Assembly (NCBI GenBank): GCA_018105865.1
Contig: CM030851.1
Location: 9,846,328 to 9,910,327 of the forward strand
Direction of reading: 5' to 3'
DNA from: Metaphire vulgaris
Taxonomy: Eukaryota; Annelida; Clitellata; Crassiclitellata; Megascolecidae
Length of the DNA: 64,000 nucleotides
Both the position numbers and the translations under genes were made by a program. Shown piece by piece: positions 10,311 to 23,200 of this stretch (position 1 is its first letter; each line of letters begins with the position of its first letter). The notes under the pieces were generated by a model. That model searched no databases, was not told the DNA's origin, and was given only the letters and a program-made list of their open reading frames with translations.

Positions 10311-12999
10311 AACGGAAAGATGGCTGACAAGCAAAAAAGTCATCGCCACCACATTTTGACACTTGATGAGCAAAACAAGAGAAAAAGGTCTCATCACCGC
10401 AAAAATAATAATCTTGTAAAGTTTTTAGGGGGACCCGTCACTGATCTTAGGGGGAGTCGAGTTTATGGCATAATTATAGGGGGCGGGTCAAATTTTTCTT
10501 TTCAATTTTTTTAAGTTTTAATTTTTTTAATTTTTCTGACAGATTACTTGACATCACAAGTTTCCCAAAAGTTGGGATAAAAAAGGTTTCGACAAAATTT
10601 TTAGGGCTTTAAAACGCAAATGACGTCCCCTGCTTTGACCTTATTGACTTTGCCCCCAAACGCAAATGACGTTAATGGATAACTTACGAAATACGAATTA
10701 ATGGATAACTTACGAAATACGAATACGAGAGTGCCTAAGAGCTTAATAGTAATAATTATAATAACAACATAATACTGATTTAAAGTGGTTTAGGAGTGTG
10801 AAAACCACTGTCATCTCCTTAAAACAGCCCCGCGCCAAAGATAATATTGTTCTATAAGAATCGAGTGTCATTCGTTGATCTAATTTCTCACAGGCAGCGG
10901 ACTGTTAGAGGAATGCAACTCACAAACGAATCACTGCTTCAACATGCCATCTAGCGAATAAACGCAGTATCGAGACATTCGCCAGATGGCGCGAGTTCAC
11001 TTGACTAGGTCTACTCAGTTCAAGGAAAGGCAGCAGGGTTAACAGGCTGGCAACCGCTCTTTCAACCGATGCCATAAAAAGGTTGTCGAATTTATGCAAT
11101 GTCGTTTTACCTAACAAATATTGGCGATTCTCCTTCGATTGGGGACACTGCACTGGTGTAAACTTGGATGAAAAAGTGCGGGGTTCCAACCCCTATGCCT
11201 TCCCCTCCCTACGGTAGCCCCTCAAAAAGTTGAAGCTCGAGCCTAGAAGCCTAATAGAAGCTTACATCTATGGGCATTGCAAAAAAACTGGACTGCCTGC
11301 TTTTGCTCTAATGTACTAGTCATCACGCTACAGTGCAACATGAATCATATGAACATCCATTCTGCGCTGGAGAGCATTTGAATGCCCGGAATCGAACCCG
11401 GGTTGACTGATCATCTGAGGCAGGACTGATTTGAATGGGCTACAGGGAACTCAAGTGGCATGTCCAGGAGTCCAGAAAAATTGGAGGACACATCAATATC
11501 ATCACATTTTGGCCCAAAAGTCTGGACAAGCAAAAAGGTCGTCGTTAGACGCTGATACTACCCCTTCCCCCAACTACCCCCAGTTTTGGACGAATCTGAC
11601 GACCGGTTCTGGCCCGATTGGGGCGGGGGTGTCACCCTGTGGCTATGCTAGTGGGTGGGGGGAAGTAACACAAAGTCTAACACATTAATTCAAATATCTA
11701 TTATGCAATTAAAATTTACTGTACTACAGCAAACACCATACACTGCCAACTCAGTAAGCCAATTCTTCAGAGAGTATTTTGATCTTACACCCACAAAAAG
11801 ATACAACGAAATAAGCCACAAAAGATTCAATTTAGCCAGCCAAAATGAAAAGTCAATTTTGCATGCAGGCACTTACACTTACTTTCTTTATAATATTCCA
11901 ACTTTTTCTATAAAGTTTTCTTAAAACCTTCAATATTAAGGATAATATCCACGATAAGAGAATCATATATCGAATAACCTGATTTTCACTCATTTGGAGA
12001 GTAAGCTGATTTTCATAAAATTAATCTACTTTACCCAAACATGCAAGCACAATCATACAGTATATAAACTTATAACCAGCCGCATAAAAGTTAGTGAAAT
12101 CAAAAATCTAGTTCTTAGCCCATAAACATTGCAACAGGATTGAACAGTGAATACGCAAAAATGATCAAGTGGTGCGTACCAACATCACAAATAAAACACT
12201 ATTTCGATATTATAATTCCGCTAAAATTTCATAGAAACGCGCGGCTGTGTGCACTGCAAAGACACATACCAACAGAAATAAATACCAAAAACCAAAACGA
12301 CTTTCAATTAATATAAAACTGAAATCATTTATTGTAAAATTGAAACACTTCAGATGGACATAAAATATAAAATTCAATTAAGATACCAGCAAAAACACAA
12401 ATAGCAGAAAATAATCCCAAAAATGGTAATGAAATTCAACTTGGTCGAAGAATATGAACGCCATTTGAACAACGAACATTTCCGACAGTAACAAGACATC
12501 CTGACAATAATATAAAAAGAAATAAAGAGTAAGAAATAATCCATATTTCTCTGCAAGCATTTAACCCTTTCACTGCGGTGGCATTTTAGTCCCATATGCG
12601 GCCTATACGTGTACAATGACGTACCATAATGAGGTGCTGCGGTACACATATAAGACCTGCTGTACGCAAACATGGCACTGCTATTTCTATACAGAAGGTA
12701 ATTAAATTTCCATGGAACAAATGAGTTTTTAGGATAGGATAGAATAGATTTATATAGTGCCAGCACAGGTCAAAGCCAGAAGAAATGGCATATTCTCCAG
12801 TGCTAATTAGAGAATATGCTGCTTTTTGGCTGCATGTAATTCAACTCTGTGTCTGCTTCAAATTCTTTATTTCTTTGAATAAACTCTTGTTTGAACAAGA
12901 GTTTAATATATTTCAATATATACTTCAATATATTTTATCATTGCAAGCTAAACCAAAAAGTTCACTAGAATTGTTAGCCTGCTTCTTCTGCTGTATCAC
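10311..12999. other. Non-coding stretch with decayed dispersed repeats
   Basis: Decayed repeats carry TGACAAGCAAAAAAGTCATC (10323) and GGACAAGCAAAAAGGTCGTC (11521). There is a perfect 27-bp tandem duplication of a TTAATGGATAACTTACGAAATACGA unit at about 10673-10726. CGGAATCGAACCCGGG at about 11388 looks like the T-arm of a tRNA-derived repeat on the minus strand. No protein-coding gene is supported. Confidence 0.5.
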
Positions 13000-13161
13000 C
13001 AGGGTTTAACCTAGGCCGTTTCCGGGGATGAGGAATTGCCCTTTTCCCCTGGAAATTCCAAATTCCCCTGGAAATTTTGGCATACTACATCAACTAACAG
13101 CAGCCCCTAGCTGACTCCCCCGGCTTTGTAAGTTTCCCCCCGGAGTCTAGATTAAACACTG
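13000..13161. mobile_element. hAT-like MITE (CAGGGTTTAAYCTAG ends), copy 1
   Basis: Begins CAGGGTTTAACCTAGG and ends GTCTAGATTAAACACTG. The interior (TTCCCCTGGAAATT, CATACTACATCAACTAACAG, CCCCCCGGAG) is shared with the copy at 18739-18925 and with a partial reverse copy at 16862-16975. Flanking 8-mers agree at six of eight positions. Confidence 0.8.
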
Positions 13162-13920
13162 AGAATCACAAGCATAGTGTCGTCTCATTGAGGTTCCTGT
13201 CCTAAATATCGTGTGATTAAAATGCCTGTGCTACCACTTGGTGAACAACAATGTAACTGTCAATTCCATACGCAGCACAGTTTCATTTTGATAAGCGGAA
13301 ACCAAACAATACCATTTGTTTAAATGAAAGAGTCTTGCTCGTCATGTACTATGCAGAGAAAGGGTTAATATTTCAAGCTTAATTTGTATGCTATGCCAGA
13401 AACTAAGTTAATTATGCTCAAGTAACTAGGCTCAAGTGAAATTGGTGTTACAAAAGATCAGCAGGCTTACCATTTATAAGCCTCTTCTATCAATGTTGGT
13501 GTAGTAGCAGTTCTAAATGATTCTTCAGAAGAATAATTAATTTTATTTAGATAATACCTCATAATTCAATTATATTATAAATGCACAGAGCTTACAAACT
13601 ATACAAATTACAAAAATTACATTGTAACGAATTCAATTAATAAAACAGCAGTTAACAACCAGTGTAACTGAAATCCATTCCATCCGCTGGCAACAACCAA
13701 ACTGTACCTGCCTCCAATACTCATCATACAAATAAATATTCAAAAATAAAACCGAAAAATCTGCCCATCAACATCGACGACAATATCATAGAGATATAAG
13801 TATAATAGAACAACACAGCGAATATCATATACTGATTAGTATTAATACAGACACCTGTATACATATATATATATAAATAAAGAACTAAAATGAATAAAAT
13901 CACGATCGCTGACATGGATC

Positions 13921-13926
13921 TTTATT
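13921..13926 (-). promoter_or_regulatory. Candidate polyadenylation signal of PAPSS
   Basis: The minus strand reads AATAAA about 35 bases after the PAPSS stop codon, which would give a very short 3' UTR. Other AATAAA-like words occur further on, so the true site is uncertain. Confidence 0.4.
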
Positions 13927-13959
13927 CCGGAGATTGAAACTTTAATGACACAAAGAGTG

Positions 13960-14211
13960 TCACGAAGAAAAAGAAGAAGACAAACTCTGGTAGTAGTCCA
14001 CCATCACTTTCCAGGCAAGCGGAGACATAAACCCCTCCGGCGGAGTCTCTCCGGCACGGGCCAGGGAGCGCATCTTTGTTCCGGAGATAAACATGTAATT
14101 TTCCGGCTTTTCCGGATCATAGAAGTCCATGGAGCGAGTCACCTTGTTGTAGGCAGCCACACGGAAAGGCACTATTTCAAGCTGTGTCAGGCCCGGGGCC
14201 ATAGTCAAAAC
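13960..14211 (-). CDS. PAPSS: PAPSS coding exon 12 and stop
   Basis: [20 protein letters not shown], then [20 protein letters not shown] and a Ser-rich end SLSSSFSS before the stop. Acceptor TTTCAG. Confidence 0.97.
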   Translation of the reverse strand, partial: VLTMAPGLTQLEIVPFRVAAYNKVTRSMDFYDPEKPENYMFISGTKMRSLARAGETPPEGFMSPLAWKVMVDYYQSLSSSFSS

Positions 14212-17200
14212 CTGAAAAACAGTTTAACGTTAAAATGAAGACAGTAATAGATTTCAATACAGCCATTCTTCTGCAATAGTTTTTACATTTAGATACAATT
14301 CTTACTCGAGAAAACAAAGACCATATATTAAAAATATTGATAAATAAAACTGGAAATATTGGATATGAATACCAAGGATAGTATCATAGAAATACAAGTA
14401 AGATTCAAAGCTTCTTCTTCATAAATAGTATCGTTTATTGGAAACACAACACAGTGCCAGCGTACTAAGTAAAAATACAACACAAAAATATTATAGATAA
14501 TACCAATCAAATCCAAAATAGATAAGAACCTGAAGATTCAAACATCACAACGGAACACACAAACTGCCCGCTAATAAATTACCAACTAAACTGACAACAA
14601 GTACCAAAAGTTAAAAGAGCAACACTATAAATACAGTGATAGGCATACTTTTGCCCCATGGGTTGGATTGAAAAGGTCAGCCATCGTGTCCGGATGCGGC
14701 ATACCAGCTGGATCCCTTCCGACGATGTAAAAGTTGGCACCCGTTGCCATTCTTGCCTTAGCATGCCACTGTACCTATGAACACACAGAAACACAAACAC
14801 AGAAACAAACAGACGAACAAACACACAGACAAACATCTGCAACAAACAAAATGACACACTAAAAAGACATTCTGTTAAAACATTAACCTCACGAAAAGGT
14901 TTCATTGCACAGTCTCATCATTGAATCAATTTGAATAACAAGATAATATGCACTGAGATCAAAAAAGTAGATATTCACACAAATAATATTTGACTCTATG
15001 AAGAGAATTACCTGGCCAATTCAAAACTTATGGAAATCATAAAAATTTAACCAAAACTACACTATATAATCTGCACAAGTCCTTATCACGCTAAATTCAA
15101 TCCACACGGCTTACAAGACCTCAAATAAATTATCAACTTTCTATGGAGAGGATCCAAATATGACAACATTGCTACTACCACTGCACATCAAAATGAGAGC
15201 ATCAATAAACCGGTAAAGAAATCATATAAAAACTTAGCTTGCTCACCTCTGTTGGTCCAGCATACATCATGGGCGAGGGAAAAATGGCCATCACTGTGGA
15301 ATTTGGGTCGAGGACCTTCTCGTCCATCAGAGCCTGGTGCTGCCGAATACGCCAGGGCAAGGACACATCATCGTCCTTTGTCCAACCACCTTCATGAGAC
15401 ACACTTCTTTGTTACGGTTACATCATAACTATATTTGTCACAGCTAAAATTAGAAGCATCTTCTGCAATGCGTGCAACGAAAGACAAGACAATGAACTGA
15501 AGACTGATCAATATAATACATCAAGCATACAGTTAATTCTCCACGTAAAAAATAAAAAAAACTGTGCCAGGGAAGCGTTAGTTCATCAATTTAAATGAAA
15601 GTCAGGACTTCTGCCAATACGTCTAGTTATCACATGGCATTTAACCGTTTGAACGTTAAAGCGGCCTGCCGGATAGGCGTGCATAGCCTAATTGCCAGGG
15701 AAGCTAGGGCACAAAGGGTTAAAAGATTAAAATACCCAGCGGATGAAGGAGGAGAACTGGATTTCGATAACCGCGGTCCACGAGACGCCGTTTCGTGTCG
15801 TGAATTAGCAGGGCATGACCGTTGTGAATGGGATTACGCAGTTGGAATGCAAACACCGCATCTGCCTGTGCACAAAAAGTTCTCCATAACTGAACACTCA
15901 TCGCAACCATAAAAACAATATCAAAACCGATTCAGTGGAATTGAAAGTGTGCACGTTTCCCTGAATGAATGATTCAATACATTCTATGGTGAATCTTTCA
16001 TCTAAGTGCATTAAATGTTGAACAAAGGAATCTAAAATTTAATGCACTGCCAAAAATTTGTTTGAATGCAGACCATGGAATGACATTCCATTGATTGCTG
16101 AATTTACTTCAAGTATAGACCTATTTTATGCTAAAAATCCAATTTTTTAAGTATATTGACAATCCTGAAATCATTTACATTGAGTTCTTGAAACTTGAGT
16201 CGCAGCTCTTTCGGTGTAAGTCTGTATTTGTCAAGACCATCGTTCCAGAAGATTTGGTCCAGTACTTCAATGTCTCCTCCACAAAGCCAGTCTCCACTTT
16301 CAAAGACCAGCTGTGATAAGTAAAACCAGTAATTATGCCATTGGATGGCATCAAATCATAACAAATGCTATTCTTACCAATAGAAGCAAACTATACAGGT
16401 CAATTATCGACTAACTAGTAAGCGGAAACTACTTCACTAGCAAACATAGCGAAACCTTTCAACAGCAAAATTATACCTTGACGTACGGATGTCCCAAGTT
16501 ACACGTTCCAAATTGCCGACAGCAGCGTTCTTCTTTGCGATGTTCGTAAAACTCTGGCGTACGCATGATGGCAACGTTTTGTCCACCGTGGGTCAGAGTA
16601 AATGCTGGACAGCCCTCGAGGCGCTCCTTGTCAGCAGTGCAAACAGCAAGAACAACAGGAATAGACTGGTTAACGATACCTCCGTCCAGGAGACAACCAA
16701 AATGCTGCGACTGCAGAAACTCCTTCTCTCGCATAAATCCTGTTAATGGGGTTGCCCAACCTTCGGCCAAGACTTGAACCCACTGAAGGTCCACCTTTGG
16801 AAAAACACAAATTACACCAATAGACAGTTGGAATCTAGATCAGTTCCCAGTATTAGAAAAAAAGCCAGGGGGAAGTCAACTAGGGGCTGCTGTTAGTTGA
16901 TGTAGTATGCCAAAATTTCTGGGAGGAATTTGAATTTTCTGGGGGGAGGGCAATTCCCCCCCCTGGAAACGGCCTTTTACCCTTTTGCCCGTAAAGCTGA
17001 TAAATTGGTTTTCATAACATATTGATTATACGGATCATGGTGGTGAAAGGGTTAAAGTCTGCTCCATTATTTTATAGGTCAGGGGTGCATGACCCGCGGC
17101 TCATGGACTGGATGCAGCCTGCCAAAGGGCTTTGTCCGGCCTGTGGGACAATGCCAAACAATGCAGAAAACGAGTTCGTGACTAAAATTTGTTTTACAAA

Positions 17201-20200
17201 ATATGGATTATAATCATTTTTCTAATACACTACAATCCATGGGCTATTAACATAAATTGGACCACTAAAAATTGTGTGATCTATAACAACCAGACACATA
17301 GGTAATGGTAGGTGGGCGATAATAAACGTCTTTAAAAGTTTCTTTGAACACATGCTTCTCTTCAAATTATAATAATTATTTCTCCTGTTACTGAAGATGT
17401 CTCAACCTGCAGCAAAAAGTACAAAGTGGACCTTAAAAAACGGCAGTTTAATGATGAATGGAAGCACCAGTATTTCATGGACTCGCTTAACAGTAAATTA
17501 ATGTGTTTGATCTGCCGCGAATCAGTCATCAGTCAATAAAGAATGCAATTGCGGGTGCCATTATGAAACAAAACATGCCGATACTTATAAAGACTTGCAA
17601 GGTAAGTTGAGAAGACAAAAAATTTGAGCAGTTAATACTATGTCGTTTGAGCAAAGTTTTTCACCAAGAAGGCCGACAAACCCAAGTGTAGTATGAGTAG
17701 TTCAATTACTCCCTACAAGTTCAATTCTCCCTAAGATACCTACTGGCGGGAAATTTTTTCCCTTTTGGTATCTTTTTATTTTCCTATGATTTATTTGGTG
17801 AAATTATGAGCTACTGTTTTCTTCTACTCTCAACATATACCACTTAATTAATTAATGATTTCATTATCTTTAACTTTTTGATGTTAACTTGATTTATATG
17901 CTCATGATTTTTCTTATTTAAATTTTTGTGTAATATTTTTGTCAAATCAGTTAGGCTATAATCTTTGTACTTTATTTCATAAATTGTAAACTTTCTATTA
18001 TGTATCATGAACTTAGCAGCCTTACTGAAAGTACTACTATGATGTTCAAATACTATTGCACTTTTTTTGGGAAAATAATAAATGGTTATTGGATTGGATT
18101 ATTGGATTAAACATATAAATATATTAACGTATTTTTAGGTTACTATTATAAAATGTGCAGTTTTGTTTGTCCAGCCCATGAGCAGCTATGTGAGAACATT
18201 CAATTTGACCCCTGGCCTCACCCTGATATAGAACATCGTTGTGCACCTCACATGATAAAAACAAAACTTTTCAGGTGAACATGCAGTACTGGTGAACAGC
18301 AAACAGAACCTTTAGAATTTAAGAACAAGTATATGACATACATGCCTGTAAAAATCTGGTCAGGATGGGTACCGTAATGAATATTGGTGGTCAGACTCAA
18401 AATTGAGTGGTCTGGCTGACAGGTCGACTGTAATTTGTTGACAAACTACTGACGACGGTTGCCATGTCTTCATTTGATGCTAGCAACAAGTGGCAAGCAG
18501 TTCCCAAGGTAGTGCGGCAGTTAAAGGTTTTGCATTAAGTGCACTGGTTAGGACTCTTACCATACAATCGGAGAGTGACAGGTTCGATTCTGACCCCTGC
18601 CACTGCATAGCGACCTTGGACAAGTTTTTAACCCATAACTGCCAGTGAGGAAGGCAAAGTGAAACCATTTCAAGCTCAATCATCTCAACTCTAGGTGGTG
18701 AAAGTCAATTGTATCAAGTGTACTAGCAGCACTCAGTACAGGGTTTAATCTAGGCTGTTTCCGGGGAAGGAATTGCCCTTCCCCCAGAAATTTCAAATTC
18801 CCCCGGAAATTTTGGCATACTACATCAACTAACAGCAGCCCCTAGTTGACTTCCCCCTGACTTTTTAAGTTCCCCCCAGCTTTGTCAGTGTCCCCCCGGA
18901 GTTCAGGAGTCTAGATTAAACACAGACTCAGTATGATATGCCACCTGAATCCGTTTCTGACGATGGCAGTGCTCACGATACTACTTATCGCAGTGACAAT
19001 GTGATCAACAACAGCATCATAAATACATTAGCTCTGATTCAAAACACGTACATCGCTGATAGCCAGAGATGGAAGCAATGATGCCTCTGCTTTGGCTGCA
19101 TCTGCCTTTGAACAGTCAACAAATAGCTCTTTTATCTGGATTGTGGCTGACTCTGGAATAATTCCCTAAAAAGTTTACATCATTTACAATCAGTGATAAT
19201 AAAACAGATAAAAGAACAATCTAGAATAATGGAATTGGACAGCTGTGAACATAACAAGAAAAGAAAAAAACAATAACGTTATTAAATATAAGCTAATGCT
19301 GATGAAGTATGGGTCCATCCACATAGTACGTACGCACTGATGAGGAAGGTGAGGTTTGATTTAGGAGATTTTGCACGTGTATGGTGTGCAAACGGGGGGA
19401 GGTTGAAAATATGCCTCTTTTGTTTATGTACTATATGGATGAGCCCTATGATCAGCTAAAATTGGTTGAAAATAGGTCATAGGCCATAAGAGGCATGTCA
19501 CTGAAAGAAAAATCAATTTCACAGAAGGTTGACAGTCAATAAATCACTCAATTAATCACTCAATCAATCACTCAATCAATCACAAACTTCTTTAGCTCTA
19601 TTATTTGATGCACTCAACATCAGTTGATGGCCACTTAAGAGTGAAAATCATAGACAGACATCATCATGTCCATAAGCTAGTCCATTAGTCCCTGGTTCTG
19701 ACTAAGGAGGGTATGCAGTAGAAAAAGATGTGTCTGAAGAATGTGCCTTAAATTTATAATAAGCAAGAAAGTAGAAAGAAAAGGCACATGAAGCAATGGC
19801 AGTGAAGAGGTATGGTAGCCAGATGAGTAAACAACATTGTGCATGCTTGAAATGAAGTTTATGTTATATGACAGGTCAAGGAGATGCCTTCTGAAGGGTT
19901 TTTAAAAGAAAAATACGATGGTAGGTTGTACTTCACAGTCAACTGAGGAATTCCAAAGAATAGAGCCTGATCTAATAGCCAAAATGTACACAAAAATGAA
20001 TGGTTCTGGCAGCCAGAACTTTATCAGCTTAATAGATTTTCTACAGAAATTCAATAACAGAGGCTTTGCTTAAATATTTGAAAGCACCAAATGCGCTATG
20101 CAAATGCACGACTTCAAATTTATCCATAAAAATGCAAGCCAAACACTGTACAATGGTAAAGGCCAAAAGTATAATAAATCTAAACGCAAACACATACACA

Positions 20201-23200
20201 CACGTACATACACACACACACGTACACACAAAGACATATGTTATAAATCTATTTGTGAAACTTCATGACTGGTTTTAGGAAAGGCAAAGCAAAACCAAAA
20301 TCAACACAACAGGATGAATGTCAATTTACCATAGAACAGGCAGAGATATTTTAGTATTCTATGATTAAATTCTATAATTCAGGCTTTGATTCATGTGCTA
20401 TACAGTCTCAACAATTCTACTAGTTATAAATTCCAAATGACAGTCCCACAACACATGCATTCAACAGTTGAATGAGAATCCTAAAAAATTTGGAACAATC
20501 AAACAATTAACCCTTACACAAACAAATTTGGAACAATCAAACAATTAACCCATAAACCTTCTGATACTTTGTAGCTATAGGCAACATGACTGAGTATACT
20601 TGGTTCTGGGGGTTTAAGGGTTAAACTCCCCTAAACGGTCTTAAATGTCAAAATGAAAATCAGGTGACTATTTGAAGCACCCATTGCCTTTCCAAAAATA
20701 TAAATTTCAAAAATGCTAAATCTAAAAAACACTTTAATAATAGGAACACATCAACAGGTTTCTTTTGATATATTTATTCACACTGACTTTGCACAGACAA
20801 ACCAAAATCTCACCTGTTTCTGAAGCATTTCAACCACTTGTTGGACGCATTCATCGATACTCAACTCTCCAGCACGCAAGGTAAGTTCTGGTGATTCCGG
20901 CGCTTCATATCTCTGATCAATACCTGTGAATCCTACAAAATAAGAATATATTAATTATATTATTATTATTATTATTACTACTCTTATTGTGATGATAATG
21001 ATGAATGTTTGATGATGTGATAAGGTGCAGCAGGAGAGTGAATACTCCAAAAGTGGCTTGGACAATTCAAATTTAAAAGTTAAAAAGATATTGAAATATA
21101 TTTGCTAAAAGGGATAATATGTTACAAATTTACTGACCACATGACACAATCATCTAAAATTAATGTATAGCATATGGCATTGGTGAAAGTTTTCAATCAA
21201 TTTCAATCAAACCATGATGATGGAGATAATGAAAATAACAATGCTTATTACAGAAAAAATTACAGCTAATCAATAGAACTCAATATAACCCTTTTGAAAT
21301 AAATCAATAAGAATTGAACTTTATTCTACATGCCCACAATAAGTAGCAGTTACACCAATAACTTCTAAAACATGTTTAAATCACTATGAAATATTGATAA
21401 TTTAAAAGCAAGTCTCATCATCCATAAATCTAAACATTCAATTTCCTTTAACAGATCAAAAAAGAAAAATTATAAATACTACATCCTAAAGATAAATTTT
21501 AAGAACTAAAGCTGAATATAAAAACTGTAATGTCAAATCATATAATTTAGCATGGTCTGCAGAAATGCAGCATTCATTCCCAAAGAAAGTGCAGCAAAAG
21601 ATAAAAGCAGTCCTAACCTATGATGCCATTTCAAATTAAGTGCTTTCTATGGGGAAGCAAGTCAGAAGCTCAACTACAGGCGGTAAAACACTTAACTGAA
21701 ATTTAAGATATCACTGAAATGCTCATTTGGCTAAAACCACCGCTAGAGACTGGAGTGGCTGTGGCTAATTTTTGCATTATGTTTCAGATGACTGTGTTCT
21801 GATATCTTCGAAATTGAAACATAAAAACTACCAGAAAGATGTCATCAAAAAGGAGTCATTCCACCAATCAGTGAAGCCACATACCTCTAATTTCTCCTCT
21901 TCTTGCCTTTCTGTACAGCCCCTTGGGGTCGCGTTCTTCGCAGACCTGAAGTGAAGTATTGACGTAGCACTCGAAAAAGTGCAATCCGGCCGCTTCGTGA
22001 ATTTTACGAGCACTGTCTCGGTCCTGATACGAGTGCGAAAACATAAAATCACTCTAAACTAGGGCTGCAAAGCCGAAATCTGGTCATTTCCACAAATCCG
22101 GCGCCAGCTCTGGCCAAATTCTAGCCAGATTTGTACTGACCTACACACAGACTGTTGTTCGTAGACATCGGAAGTTGTTTAGAAGTTTTTGATATGACGC
22201 TGACTGAAGTTTCAAGTTACGGAAGTTACAGTGAACTTGAGTGAAGTAACATGGCACAAAACTATGCAGTAGTACCGGTTGTCAAAAATGCGTTTCAGTC
22301 ATACTTTGTTACTTATTTACTAAATAAGTTCATAATTACCAAATAATAATGCTAACTGTCACTGAACATATGGAGCGTTCAAAAACAGTGTCAAAATCCT
22401 TCCTGAGCCTCACGGGGGAGGGGGGGGGGCTCATAGGGCATCGCCGATCTCTGTTGCTATTTATGATTAAAATAAGTCTAATAACAAACACAATAATTTA
22501 TTAGTGGAGTTTGTGCTCAGTTGAGCAGTCAACTTAGCTGTGTACCACTATCTTACAAGTCAAGTTTTGCAGTTCAACACCATTTGCATTTGCTGCGAAC
22601 TTGGACTTTAGAACTTGGACTTTAGAAATGTCCGTTATATTTGTACCACTCTGGCTGGAACAGCTCTATTTTAAATGGGCATTTTAACACCTACTAAACA
22701 TCTGAAGCCATACAATTTTTAACACCCAATCTAATAAGCCTGGCATGTCATGGCTGGGAACGAACATTTTGCATGGATCAATGCTTTTCAATGAATTACA
22801 ACCTCATAAAGTTCTAACCAGTACCAGTCTAAAGAGACAACAAGCCTGTAAGTCGAGTGTAAGAGCACAAGAGTGGAAATTTACATTTCATGTAAAGCCC
22901 AGTATCTAGTTCTCAGTAGTGGTGAAACACTCAAAACGATGCCAGTTTCAATGAAATAATACAGTCAAATGCATTTAATTTCACAAATGATTTTGCTTGA
23001 GTCATTTTACCAATGTAGCTGTAACACAATTTGCTTGTTCCAAATGGATACTATTCTGAGTTCTTATCTAAGTGTGACAAGTTCAACAATTTCTTGTCTT
23101 TGCTATCGATGCACTTTTCCTTAATATTCACAGCTTGAAAAAGCTTAGATTTGCAATATAGCCAAGCCACAGCTGTTTCAAACATATAAAACAGATTAAA

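Noticed and set aside
11385..11410. tRNA gene from the GGAATCGAACCCGGG word
   Set aside because: No acceptor stem or A-box at the right distance. More likely a decayed tRNA-derived repeat.
12374..12766. 130-aa minus-strand frame before PAPSS
   Set aside because: Composition (Phe/Tyr/Leu/Ser) is that of translated AT-rich DNA. It crosses a TTAACCCTTTC repeat end and has no domain.
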